A stretch of DNA of 15,919 bases from positions 1 to 15,919 of the forward strand of contig JBJEIY010000008.1 in NCBI GenBank assembly GCA_051877515.1, given 5' to 3'. The translations under genes and the position numbers were made by a program. Source of the DNA: XBB1006 sp051877515. GTDB lineage: Bacteria > Bacillota > Clostridia > Lachnospirales > Lachnospiraceae. Shown here piece after piece: positions 7,201-13,746 of this stretch; position 1 is the first letter of the stretch; every line of letters starts with the position of its first letter. Below the pieces are notes generated by a model that worked only from the letters and a program-made list of their open reading frames with translations, was not told the DNA's origin and did not search any database.

Positions 7201-8070
7201 GTGGGAAAAATTGCCATTATGACGGACAGCAACAGTGGAATAACCCAGTCCGAAGCAAAAGAACTGGGTATTACAGTACTGCCTATGCCGTTTATGATCG
7301 AAGGAAAAACATATTATGAAGAGATCAGTTTAAGTCAGACTGAGTTTTACAGTATGCTGAGTGAGGGAGTAGATATTTCTACTTCCATGCCGGCGGTAGG
7401 TGATACGATAGATATATGGAACAAACTGTTAGAGGAACATGATGAGGTGGTTTATCTTCCCATGTCCAGTGGACTAAGTGGAAGTTGCCATGCTGCGGTG
7501 ATGCTGGCAGAGGATTTTGCCGGCAAAGTTCAAGTAGTGGATAATCATCGAATTTCCGTTACTTTGCGTCAGGCGGTTTTAGATGCCATGACTTTGCGGG
7601 ATCGCGGACTCTCGGCGGTGGAGATCAAGAACTATTTAGAAACTGTGAAAGGCGAGAGCAGCATTTATATCATGGTAGATACCATGCATTATCTGAAGAA
7701 AGGCGGTCGGGTGACACCGGCGGCTGCAGCGCTGGGTACTTTGCTTAGGATTAAACCGGTTCTTTCCATTCAGGGAGAAAAGCTGGATCTGTTTGCCAAG
7801 GCACGCACGGTTAAGAACGCAAAGTCCATTATGATTGACCAGATGAAGAAGGATTTTCAGGAGCGTTTTCAAAGTCCGGACGGAGAGAAGATGCATCTGG
7901 AGTTAGCCTATACATATGACAAAGAAGCGGCAGAGGAATGGAAGAAAGAAGTGGAAGAAGCTTTTCCGGGATGTGAGATCCATATGGATCCTCTTTCTTT
8001 AAGTGTTTCCTGTCATATCGGACCGGGAGCACTGGCCATTGCCTGTTCCAAAAGAATTGAGGAAGAATAG
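7201..8070 (+). CDS. DegV family (FakB-like) fatty-acid-binding protein
   Basis: This 290-residue protein has the normal DegV length. FakB members hold a fatty acid for phosphorylation by the kinase FakA. The head-group contacts I know from FakB are all present: Thr61 in TSMP, Ser93 in SGLSGS and His272 in SCHIGPG. The YLKKGGRV motif precedes the second lobe. The GTG at 7201 is chosen because GGAGG lies 7 nt upstream and the protein then begins VGKIAIMTDSNSGIT, as family members do. The upstream in-frame ATG at 7126 sits in the -10 box. The gene is a single transcription unit with its own promoter and terminator. No fakA is in view. The carried lipid cannot be told from sequence. Confidence 0.92.
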   Translation: MGKIAIMTDSNSGITQSEAKELGITVLPMPFMIEGKTYYEEISLSQTEFYSMLSEGVDISTSMPAVGDTIDIWNKLLEEHDEVVYLPMSSGLSGSCHAAVMLAEDFAGKVQVVDNHRISVTLRQAVLDAMTLRDRGLSAVEIKNYLETVKGESSIYIMVDTMHYLKKGGRVTPAAAALGTLLRIKPVLSIQGEKLDLFAKARTVKNAKSIMIDQMKKDFQERFQSPDGEKMHLELAYTYDKEAAEEWKKEVEEAFPGCEIHMDPLSLSVSCHIGPGALAIACSKRIEEE

Positions 8071-8078
8071 AGTTTTTG

Positions 8079-8114
8079 AAACGCAAAGAGATGAATGGTC
8101 TTTTTGCGTTTTTT
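8079..8114 (+). terminator. Intrinsic terminator after the degV-family gene
   Basis: A stem of about 13 pairs (8079-8091 with 8099-8111, one G-U pair) has a 7-nt loop and runs into a T tract ending at 8114. The core is ACGCAAA paired with TTTGCGT. It starts 8 nt after the stop codon. Confidence 0.88.
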
Positions 8115-8142
8115 ACACTCTGACCTGTCAGAAGAAGATAAC
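8112..8142 (+). promoter_or_regulatory. Possible LysR-gene promoter with a dyad in the spacer
   Basis: TTTACA (8112-8117) and GATAAC (8137-8142) could be -35 and -10 boxes with a 19-bp spacer. The perfect dyad TCTGAC-CT-GTCAGA (8119-8132) lies wholly inside the spacer. This could be an autoregulatory site, as is common for LysR genes. The -10 match is weak, so the promoter is tentative; the dyad itself is certain. Confidence 0.35.
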
Positions 8143-8171
8143 AGGGCAGATAAGGATAGGATGAGGTAATT

Positions 8172-9062
8172 ATGGATATTAACATGGAGTATTTTAAAAT
8201 ATTCTACTATGTGGCTAAATGCGGCAGTATTACTGCAGCAGCCAGACAGCTTCATATTTCTCAACCTGCAGTAAGTCAGGCAATCAAGAGTTTCGAAGAC
8301 AGTCTGGGGGGTACGGTGTTTGTGAGAAATGCCAAGGGCGTGACCCTGACGGAAGAGGGGAAAAGCCTTTATTACCATGTGGCCAAGGGATATGAGCAGA
8401 TGGAAAACGGAGTGCGTCAGTATAGTGCCTTGCAGAATCTGGCCGGTGGAGGGATCCGCATCGGAGCCAGTGACATGACGTTGCGTTTTTTTATTCTGCC
8501 GTACTTAGAGAAGTTTTGTGAAGAATACCCCCAGATCAAGGTTTCCGTGACCAATGCACCTACACCCAGGACTTTGAAAAATCTGGAGCAGGGAACCATT
8601 GACTTTGGAGTGGTGAGTACTCCCATTTCCCCCATGAATCACATGGTGGTAAAGCCGGTAAGACAAGTGCAGGATTGTTTTGTGGTGGGAGAAAAATACC
8701 GGGAACTGGCTTTGGAAAAGCACAGTTACCGCATTCTGAAAAAATATCCGGTAATCTGCCTGGAAGGAGAGACCTCCAGCAAAGCTTATGTGGATGCATT
8801 TTTGCAAAAACAGGGAATTGTACTAAAGCCGGAATTTGAACTTGCCACTTCGGATATGCTGGTAACCTTTGCAAAACGGGGATTTGGGATTGCCAGCGTT
8901 GTGCGGGATTTTGCCAGGGAAGGAATTGAGGATGGGCAGCTTTATGAACTGGCTTTTCATGAGAAAATAAAGCCCAGGCAGTTTGCCATTTGCTATGATG
9001 ATCGACTGGCAATGTCGTTTGCTGCAAGGACTTTGCTGGAGATGATGACAGAGAATTGCTAG
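8172..9062 (+). CDS. LysR-family transcriptional regulator
   Basis: This 296-residue protein has the standard LysR layout. The winged helix-turn-helix covers about 5-65, with the recognition region CGSITAAARQLHISQPAVSQ (17-36). A linker helix and a periplasmic-binding-protein-like effector domain follow (about 92-293). The ATG has GAGG 5 nt upstream; a second ATG four codons downstream is possible. LysR proteins usually control a neighbouring, often divergent, operon in response to a small metabolite. Here the neighbours lie on the same strand and no divergent target is present. Regulation of the downstream purA is possible but unsupported. The effector is unknown. Confidence 0.92.
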   Translation: MDINMEYFKIFYYVAKCGSITAAARQLHISQPAVSQAIKSFEDSLGGTVFVRNAKGVTLTEEGKSLYYHVAKGYEQMENGVRQYSALQNLAGGGIRIGASDMTLRFFILPYLEKFCEEYPQIKVSVTNAPTPRTLKNLEQGTIDFGVVSTPISPMNHMVVKPVRQVQDCFVVGEKYRELALEKHSYRILKKYPVICLEGETSSKAYVDAFLQKQGIVLKPEFELATSDMLVTFAKRGFGIASVVRDFAREGIEDGQLYELAFHEKIKPRQFAICYDDRLAMSFAARTLLEMMTENC

Positions 9063-9083
9063 GACATAATTCTTTCTTATGTC
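9063..9083. repeat. 7-bp inverted repeat directly after the LysR gene
   Basis: GACATAA (9063-9069) and TTATGTC (9077-9083) form a perfect inverted repeat with a 7-nt loop, beginning at the first base after the LysR stop codon. It lacks a downstream U tract and is AT-rich, so it is a weak terminator at best. It may be a protein-binding site about 20 bp upstream of the purA -35 box. Confidence 0.4.
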
Positions 9084-9103
9084 AAATATAAATAATATTA
9101 ATT

Positions 9104-9131
9104 TTGCTTATGAAGCAAGTGGTGGTATAAT
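9104..9131 (+). promoter_or_regulatory. SigA-type promoter for purA
   Basis: The -10 box TATAAT (9126-9131) is perfect and carries an extended TGG in front (9123-9125). The -35 region TTGCTT (9104-9109) is 16 bp upstream. Transcription should start near 9138, giving a leader of about 75 nt. Confidence 0.75.
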
Positions 9132-9144
9132 GATTCGGTGAGAG

Positions 9145-9174
9145 GTCGTGTAGGAGAAAGAGTATCCCCACGAC
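9145..9174 (+). other. Hairpin in the purA 5' leader
   Basis: GTCGTG (9145-9150) pairs with CACGAC (9169-9174). A short inner GGA/TCC pairing (9153-9155 with 9165-9167) is possible. The hairpin begins about 7 nt after the predicted transcript start. It does not match the purine riboswitch pattern and has no U tract, so it may only stabilise the mRNA or bind a protein. Confidence 0.4.
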
Positions 9175-9213
9175 GTAAGGATATCAGGATAGATTCCACA
9201 AGGAGGAGTAAAT

Positions 9214-10509
9214 ATGGTAAAAGCAGTAGTTGGAGCGAATTGGGGCGACGAAGGTAAGGGAAAAATTACCGATATGATGGCGACCAATGCAGACATGGTG
9301 ATCCGTTTTCAAGGTGGAGCAAATGCAGGTCATACCATTGTTAACGATTACGGTAAATTTGCATTGCATACCCTGCCATCCGGAGTATTTAATCAGAATG
9401 TAGTAAATATTGTAGGAAACGGTGTTGCCTTGAATATTCCTGTTTTCATTAAGGAGTTGCAGTCCATAACCCAGAAGGGAGTGCCTGCACCTAAGATCTA
9501 CGTTTCTGACAGGGCGCAGATGGTAATGTCTTACCATATTGCTTTTGATACTTATGAGGAGGAGCGTCTGGCAGGAAAATCCTTTGGATCCACCAAATCC
9601 GGAATCGCACCGTTTTATTCCGATAAGTACGCAAAGATCGGTATCCAGGTAGGCGAGCTTTTTGCAGATGAAAACAGATTAAGAGAGCGTGTGGAAAACA
9701 TCCTGGTTCAGAAAAATGTGATCATTGAGCATTTGTATCATAAAACGGCTATTTCGGTTGAAAGTATTATGGATGAGCTTCTCAGCTACAAAGAAATGAT
9801 CGCACCCTATGTAAGGGATACGGCGGTTATGGTGCATGATGCGATCAAAGAAGATAAAACCATTTTATTGGAAGGACAGCTGGGAACTTTAAAGGATCCG
9901 GATCACGGTATTTATCCCATGGTTACCTCATCCTCTACCCTGGCAGCATTCGGTGCCATCGGTGCAGGACTTCCTCCGTATGAGATCAAGGAGATTGTTA
10001 CCGTATGTAAAGCATATTCCTCTGCTGTGGGAGCAGGTGCGTTCGTAAGCGAGATCTTCGGTGATGAAGCAGAAGAACTTCGTCGTCGTGGCGGAGATGG
10101 CGGTGAGTACGGAGCAACTACAGGACGTCCGAGAAGAATGGGATGGTTTGACTGCGTTGCATCCAAATACGGATGCAGGATGCAGGGAGCAACGGATGTT
10201 GCATTTACGGTATTAGATGTGCTGGGGTATCTGGATGAGATACCGGTCTGTGTAGGTTATGACATTGATGGTGAGATTACCACAGATTTCCCGACTACCA
10301 GTAAACTGGAGATTGCAAAACCGGTATTAAAAACACTTCCGGGATGGAAATGTGATATCCGTGGAATTCGTAACTATGAAGAATTGCCGGAAAACTGCAG
10401 ACAGTATATTGAATTTATTGAGGAGCAGATTGGCTACCCGATCACAATGGTAAGTAATGGACCCGGTCGGAAAGATATTATTTATCGTAACAGTCCATTG
10501 AAAAAATAG
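9214..10509 (+). CDS. purA: Adenylosuccinate synthetase
   Basis: PurA joins IMP and aspartate using GTP to form adenylosuccinate, the first committed step to AMP. The 431 residues match the family length. The P-loop-like WGDEGKGK (10-17) with catalytic Asp12 and the AGH motif with His40 are intact, as is the GEYGATTGRPRRMGW segment. AAGGAGGAG lies 7 nt before the ATG. Some IMP-site positions differ from the E. coli-type consensus: GGANAGHT in place of GGNNAGHT, GQLGT (221-225) in place of GAQGT so that the usual Gln is Leu223, and Lys141 where Arg is usual. These look like features of a divergent clade rather than decay, as the whole chain is intact. It is probably co-transcribed with the flavoprotein gene 18 nt downstream. 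Confidence 0.95.
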   Translation: MVKAVVGANWGDEGKGKITDMMATNADMVIRFQGGANAGHTIVNDYGKFALHTLPSGVFNQNVVNIVGNGVALNIPVFIKELQSITQKGVPAPKIYVSDRAQMVMSYHIAFDTYEEERLAGKSFGSTKSGIAPFYSDKYAKIGIQVGELFADENRLRERVENILVQKNVIIEHLYHKTAISVESIMDELLSYKEMIAPYVRDTAVMVHDAIKEDKTILLEGQLGTLKDPDHGIYPMVTSSSTLAAFGAIGAGLPPYEIKEIVTVCKAYSSAVGAGAFVSEIFGDEAEELRRRGGDGGEYGATTGRPRRMGWFDCVASKYGCRMQGATDVAFTVLDVLGYLDEIPVCVGYDIDGEITTDFPTTSKLEIAKPVLKTLPGWKCDIRGIRNYEELPENCRQYIEFIEEQIGYPITMVSNGPGRKDIIYRNSPLKK

Positions 10510-10527
10510 AGTACAAGGAGAAGAGAA

Positions 10528-11922
10528 ATGGCAAGACAAACAGATTTACTTATTATTGGCGGCGGTCCGGGAGGATATGTAGCTGCTATTTACGGAGCAC
10601 GTTGTGGAAAAAAGGTTACCCTGGTGGAGAAAAACCGCTTAGGAGGAACCTGCTTAAATATTGGATGTATTCCTACCAAAACTCTGGTGAAATCATCAGA
10701 AGTATTTGAAACAATCGTAAAAGCAAAAGAATTTGGTGTAATGCTGGATGCAGAGCCGAAGGCAGATATGGAAGCGATCATGGACCGCAAAGACAAGGTG
10801 GTAGATCGTCTGGTAGGCGGAATCGAGCACCTGATGAAGAAAAATGAAATTGAAGTGATCAAAGGTACAGCATCCTTTATTGATGACAAGACCATCAAAG
10901 TAGAGGGTGAGGAACCCTGTGAACTGACCTATAACCAGCTGATCCTCGCAACCGGTTCCGATGTTGCCAGAGTGCCGATCCCCGGTGTGGATCTGCCTTG
11001 TGTATTAAACAGTACTTCTGCATTATCCTTACGGGAACTGCCTAAGAGTATCGTGATCATTGGCGGTGGAGTTATCGGTCTGGAATTTGCATTCCTGTAT
11101 CGTAACTTAGGTTGTGAAGTAACGGTAGTGGAATTCCTGGATCGTCTGTTAGCAGTGGTGGATTCTGATGCATCTGCAGAAATCTTACGCCAGGCCAAGA
11201 AAGCAGGTATCAAGGTTAGCACATCCGCTAAAGTGACTGAGATCGCTGAAGGCGAGGATGGTATGGCAGTGGTTCGTTATGAGCGTAAAGAAAAACTTCA
11301 GGAGGTATCCTGTGAGAAAGTACTGGTTGCCATCGGACGCAGCCCGAAATTAGACGGACTGGGACTGGAAAACACCAGCATTGAAGTAAGAGAGCGTGGA
11401 AAAGGCATTGTTGTAAATGAATACATGCAGACCAATGTAGAGAATATCTATGCAATCGGAGATGCAAATAACCTGATCCAGCTGGCGCATGCAGCCAGTC
11501 ATCAGGGAATGGTTGCAGTAAACCACATCCTTGGAAAGGCAGAGGCCTTTGAGAGAGAATATGTTCCCAGTGTAATCTTCACTTCACCGGAAGTTGCCAG
11601 TGTCGGTGTAACGGAAGATGCTTTGAAAGAGCAGGGAGCTTCCTACAAAGTAGGTAAGTTTATGTTCAACGGAAACGGTAAGGCTGTGACAATGGGTCAG
11701 GCTAACGGATTCTGTAAACTGCTTAAGAATGATAAGGACGAGATCATCGGCGGAACCATCGTAGGACCGGATGCATCCACTTTGATTTCAGCAGTGACAC
11801 TTGCAGTAAGAAATAAAATGCATGATGTGGATATTACCGGAACGATTTTCCCGCATCCGACAACCGGAGAGGTAATCCATGAGGCAGCGTTGGATTTAAG
11901 TATCGGAGCATTGCATCAGTAA
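10528..11922 (+). CDS. lpdA: Dihydrolipoamide dehydrogenase-type flavoprotein
   Basis: This 464-residue enzyme belongs to the class I pyridine nucleotide-disulfide oxidoreductases, which reoxidise protein-bound dihydrolipoamide with NAD+. The FAD-binding GGGPGG (11-16), the redox pair Cys42 and Cys47 in GGTCLNIGCIPTK, the NAD-binding GGGVIG near 175-181, the second FAD motif YAIGDAN, and the catalytic His443 and Glu448 in HPTTGE are all visible. The ATG has AAGGAG upstream. No E1 or E2 subunit, glycine cleavage protein or lipoate gene is in the window, so its complex is unknown. Co-transcription with purA is likely from the 18-nt gap and absence of a terminator between them. Another disulfide-reductase role is possible, but the catalytic dyad and length favour this call. 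Confidence 0.9.
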   Translation: MARQTDLLIIGGGPGGYVAAIYGARCGKKVTLVEKNRLGGTCLNIGCIPTKTLVKSSEVFETIVKAKEFGVMLDAEPKADMEAIMDRKDKVVDRLVGGIEHLMKKNEIEVIKGTASFIDDKTIKVEGEEPCELTYNQLILATGSDVARVPIPGVDLPCVLNSTSALSLRELPKSIVIIGGGVIGLEFAFLYRNLGCEVTVVEFLDRLLAVVDSDASAEILRQAKKAGIKVSTSAKVTEIAEGEDGMAVVRYERKEKLQEVSCEKVLVAIGRSPKLDGLGLENTSIEVRERGKGIVVNEYMQTNVENIYAIGDANNLIQLAHAASHQGMVAVNHILGKAEAFEREYVPSVIFTSPEVASVGVTEDALKEQGASYKVGKFMFNGNGKAVTMGQANGFCKLLKNDKDEIIGGTIVGPDASTLISAVTLAVRNKMHDVDITGTIFPHPTTGEVIHEAALDLSIGALHQ

Positions 11923-11979
11923 GTGCTTCCCGGTGATGTCGGAATAGGTCCGGCAGAGAGCAGATGATAACAAAAAAAT

Positions 11980-12025
11980 ACACCATGGAATGACCGGCAC
12001 TCCGGCTGTTCCATGGTGTTCCTTT
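11980..12025. terminator. Bidirectional intrinsic terminator
   Basis: ACACCATGGAA (11980-11990) pairs with TTCCATGGTGT (12009-12019), with an inner CCGG-cact-CCGG helix. On the + strand TTTTT follows at 12023-12027. On the minus strand the A tract at 11972-11978 reads as a T tract. It therefore serves lpdA and the convergent minus-strand gene. Confidence 0.88.
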
Positions 12026-12250
12026 TTAGGGGGTTTTGTCATCGTCTTCGTGGTTCTTTTTATTTAGGATCTTGTAAAACAGAGAATAGGCCCACAGTAA
12101 AACCGGAATGACAATGGTGGCATAGATGCTGGCCGCAAAGAGCCCGCTGGAAGCAGGGCTGGCAGTGAAGGCAGCGATAATGGTTGTAAGGTAAAGTCCC
12201 ACAAGAAACAGGACACCGATCATGGCAAGAATCTGCTTTCCTTTTTTCAT
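12026..12250 (-). CDS. Small two-helix membrane protein of unknown function
   Basis: The 74-residue product begins MKKGKQILAM, has two hydrophobic segments (about 7-28 and 38-60), and ends in a charged tail rich in Lys, Glu and Asp. I recognise no family. The start is uncertain. The only good Shine-Dalgarno sequence (AAAGGAG, 12306-12300 on the minus strand) is 49 nt from the ATG at 12250, with a 7-bp hairpin between them. An in-frame ATG at 12277 would add nine residues but lies in the hairpin loop. A minus-strand promoter at 12317-12346 and the shared terminator downstream support a real, separate transcription unit. The reading frame extends much further upstream, but that part overlaps the promoters and the riboswitch antisense and is not coding. 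Confidence 0.65.
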   Translation of the reverse strand: MKKGKQILAMIGVLFLVGLYLTTIIAAFTASPASSGLFAASIYATIVIPVLLWAYSLFYKILNKKNHEDDDKTP

Positions 12251-12263
12251 ATTGAAACAATAC

Positions 12264-12298
12264 AGGCACGCATACATTTCGAAGAAAGAAACGTGCCT
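12264..12298 (-). other. Hairpin between Shine-Dalgarno and start of the small membrane-protein gene
   Basis: AGGCACG (12264-12270) and CGTGCCT (12292-12298) are reverse complements, and the loop contains a further TTTC/GAAA pairing. In the minus-strand mRNA this stem follows directly after AAAGGAG. It could bring that site closer to the ATG at 12250, or hide an ATG at 12277. Confidence 0.5.
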
Positions 12299-12316
12299 AC
12301 TCCTTTCCTGCACAGT

Positions 12317-12346
12317 AGTGTAGCAAAAAGAACAGGAATCCGTCAA
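12317..12346 (-). promoter_or_regulatory. Minus-strand promoter for the small membrane-protein gene
   Basis: Read on the minus strand, TTGACG (12346-12341) and TACACT (12322-12317) are separated by 18 bp. Transcription would start near 12310, placing the Shine-Dalgarno AAAGGAG almost at the 5' end of the mRNA. Confidence 0.55.
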
Positions 12347-12395
12347 GAGAAGGACGGAAATTAACCAAACGCAGTGCCAGACTACAGGAAAGCTC

Positions 12396-12424
12396 TTGAC
12401 GGGAAAAGAGTTTTGCACTATAAT
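12396..12424 (+). promoter_or_regulatory. SigA-type promoter of the que operon
   Basis: TTGACG (12396-12401) and a perfect TATAAT (12419-12424) are separated by 17 bp. Transcription should start near 12431, just before the riboswitch. The promoter diverges from the minus-strand promoter about 50 bp away. Confidence 0.88.
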
Positions 12425-12439
12425 GAGCAAAGTTTCATA

Positions 12440-12479
12440 AGACAGTTCGTTTGCACCATCCTGTCTATAAATAAAACCA
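12440..12479 (+). promoter_or_regulatory. preQ1-I riboswitch aptamer
   Basis: The P1 stem is AGACAG (12440-12445) with CTGTCT (12461-12466). The loop has the family-like TTCG and CACCATC, and an A-rich tail follows (12467-12477). AAAC in the tail (12474-12477) can pair with GTTT in the loop (12449-12452), forming the expected H-type pseudoknot. The position, between a strong promoter and a terminator ahead of preQ1 synthesis genes, agrees. The class is recognised from memory of the consensus, not from a covariance model. Confidence 0.85.
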
Positions 12480-12504
12480 GGGCTGTTTTGAGTATGTTTA
12501 TACC

Positions 12505-12531
12505 GGGCAGACCATGGGTCTGCCCTTTTTT
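12505..12531 (+). terminator. Riboswitch-controlled intrinsic terminator
   Basis: GGGCAGACC (12505-12513) pairs with GGTCTGCCC (12517-12525) around a 3-nt loop, followed by six T residues (12526-12531). It lies 26 nt after the aptamer and about 93 nt before queD, so it presumably stops transcription when preQ1 is bound. Confidence 0.92.
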
Positions 12532-12549
12532 CATGACAAAATGAGGATG

Positions 12550-12606
12550 CTTGCTGACTCATCTTGTATATTCCCGGTAACGGAGGTTTCTTGCAGACTC
12601 ATCTTG
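12550..12606 (+). repeat. 17-bp direct repeat in the queD leader
   Basis: CTTGCTGACTCATCTTG (12550-12566) recurs as CTTGCAGACTCATCTTG (12590-12606), 16 of 17 bases identical and exactly 40 bp apart. Both copies lie between the terminator and the queD ribosome binding site; the second ends 5 nt before AAGGAG. CTCA-tct-TGAG at 12598-12608 could form a tiny hairpin. Confidence 0.75.
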
Positions 12607-12624
12607 AGGATAAGGAGAAGAAGT

Positions 12625-13047
12625 ATGTATATTTTGGAAGCGGAAAGCAATATGGATGCAGCTCATTTCCTGGCCGGATATGACGGGAAATGCGGAAATA
12701 TCCACGGACACCGCTGGCGGGTATTGGCCAGAGTATCCGGTGAAGATCTTATGCAGGACAAACAAAACCGTGGTATGGTAGTGGATTTTGGAAAACTGAA
12801 AGAAGATTTAAAAGAAGAAGTGGACTATTTTGATCATATGTTTATTGTGGAGAGGGACAGTCTTAAGCCTTCCACGATAGAAGCTTTGTCCAAAGAAGGA
12901 TTTACCCTGCGCATGGTGGAGTTTCGTCCTACGGCAGAGAACTTTGCCGGATATTTTTATGAACGGATGAAAAAGCGCGGATATCGGGTGGAGCAGATCA
13001 CAGTTTACGAAACACCCAATAACTGTGCCATATACTGTGAGGAGTAA
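12625..13047 (+). CDS. queD: 6-carboxy-5,6,7,8-tetrahydropterin synthase
   Basis: QueD converts dihydroneopterin triphosphate to 6-carboxytetrahydropterin in preQ1 synthesis. The 140-residue chain has the zinc ligands His14, His27 and His29 (AAHFL and HGHRW), the catalytic Cys23 between them, the FDH motif near 69-71, and the PTAEN motif near the C-terminus. The ATG at 12625 has AAGGAG 7 nt upstream. An in-frame ATG at 12514 lies inside the terminator hairpin and is not used. It is the first gene of a five-gene operon under preQ1 riboswitch control and is followed after 3 nt by queE. The related 6-pyruvoyltetrahydropterin synthase is an alternative family name, but the operon settles the role. 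Confidence 0.94.
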   Translation: MYILEAESNMDAAHFLAGYDGKCGNIHGHRWRVLARVSGEDLMQDKQNRGMVVDFGKLKEDLKEEVDYFDHMFIVERDSLKPSTIEALSKEGFTLRMVEFRPTAENFAGYFYERMKKRGYRVEQITVYETPNNCAIYCEE

Positions 13048-13050
13048 GCG

Positions 13051-13731
13051 ATGTTTCAGGTAGTAGAGAAATTTGTAAGTATCAACGGGGAAGGACCTAA
13101 TGCGGGACGGATTGCCGCATTCATCCGGTTTGCCGGCTGCAATCTGAACTGTAGTTATTGTGATACCGGCTGGGCGAATGAAAAAGATGCACCCTTTCAA
13201 GAGGAAAGCATTTCACAACTGTGTGATTATGTCAGGAAACAGGGTGTAAGGTTTGTGACTCTGACAGGAGGCGAGCCGTTGCTGCAAAAAGAGATCTGTA
13301 AACTGACGGAAGCACTTTTGGACATTGAGGGACTGACCATAGAATTTGAAACCAACGGAAGCATATCTTTGGAAGAGTTAGACACTCTTCGGAAAGAGAA
13401 AAACCAACAGGACAGGATATGCTTTACCATGGATTATAAACTGCCGGGAAGCGGTATGCAGCAAGCAATGCGGACAGGGAATTTTTCCTTTCTTAGAAAA
13501 CAGGATACCGTGAAGTTTGTGGCCGGAAGCCGGGAGGATTTAGATACCATGAAAGAGATGGTAAAAACCTGTGGCCTGGGCAACAGATGCCATGTGTATG
13601 TAAGTCCGGTATTTGGAAGGATAGAACCGGCGCATATTGTTGACTATATCATAGAAGAACAGCTGCATGAGGTAACCATGCAGATTCAGATGCACAAGTT
13701 TATCTGGGAACCGGATAAACGGGGTGTATAA
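13051..13731 (+). CDS. queE: 7-carboxy-7-deazaguanine synthase (radical SAM)
   Basis: QueE is a radical S-adenosylmethionine enzyme that rearranges 6-carboxytetrahydropterin into 7-carboxy-7-deazaguanine. The [4Fe-4S] cluster cysteines are Cys30, Cys34 and Cys37 in CNLNCSYCD, a CX3CX2C motif. The N-terminal EGPNAGR segment and TGGEPLL near 73-79 (SAM binding) are typical. Its 226 residues fit the compact QueE type. GAGG lies inside the end of queD, with the ATG 3 nt after the queD stop, suggesting coupled translation. The enzyme is oxygen-sensitive, in keeping with an anaerobic host. Confidence 0.95.
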   Translation: MFQVVEKFVSINGEGPNAGRIAAFIRFAGCNLNCSYCDTGWANEKDAPFQEESISQLCDYVRKQGVRFVTLTGGEPLLQKEICKLTEALLDIEGLTIEFETNGSISLEELDTLRKEKNQQDRICFTMDYKLPGSGMQQAMRTGNFSFLRKQDTVKFVAGSREDLDTMKEMVKTCGLGNRCHVYVSPVFGRIEPAHIVDYIIEEQLHEVTMQIQMHKFIWEPDKRGV

Positions 13732-13746
13732 CAGGGGGAATAAAAA

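Noticed and set aside
8560..9027. 155-codon minus-strand ORF inside the LysR gene
   Set aside because: It is a shadow of the LysR coding frame, with no promoter, ribosome binding site or recognisable domain.
12251..12562. Long minus-strand frame extending the small membrane protein to 178 residues
   Set aside because: The extension runs antisense through both promoters, the riboswitch and its terminator; only the last 74 to 83 codons look like a protein.
12514..12624. N-terminal extension of QueD from the ATG at 12514
   Set aside because: The codon lies in the loop of the intrinsic terminator, and the extra residues do not resemble QueD.
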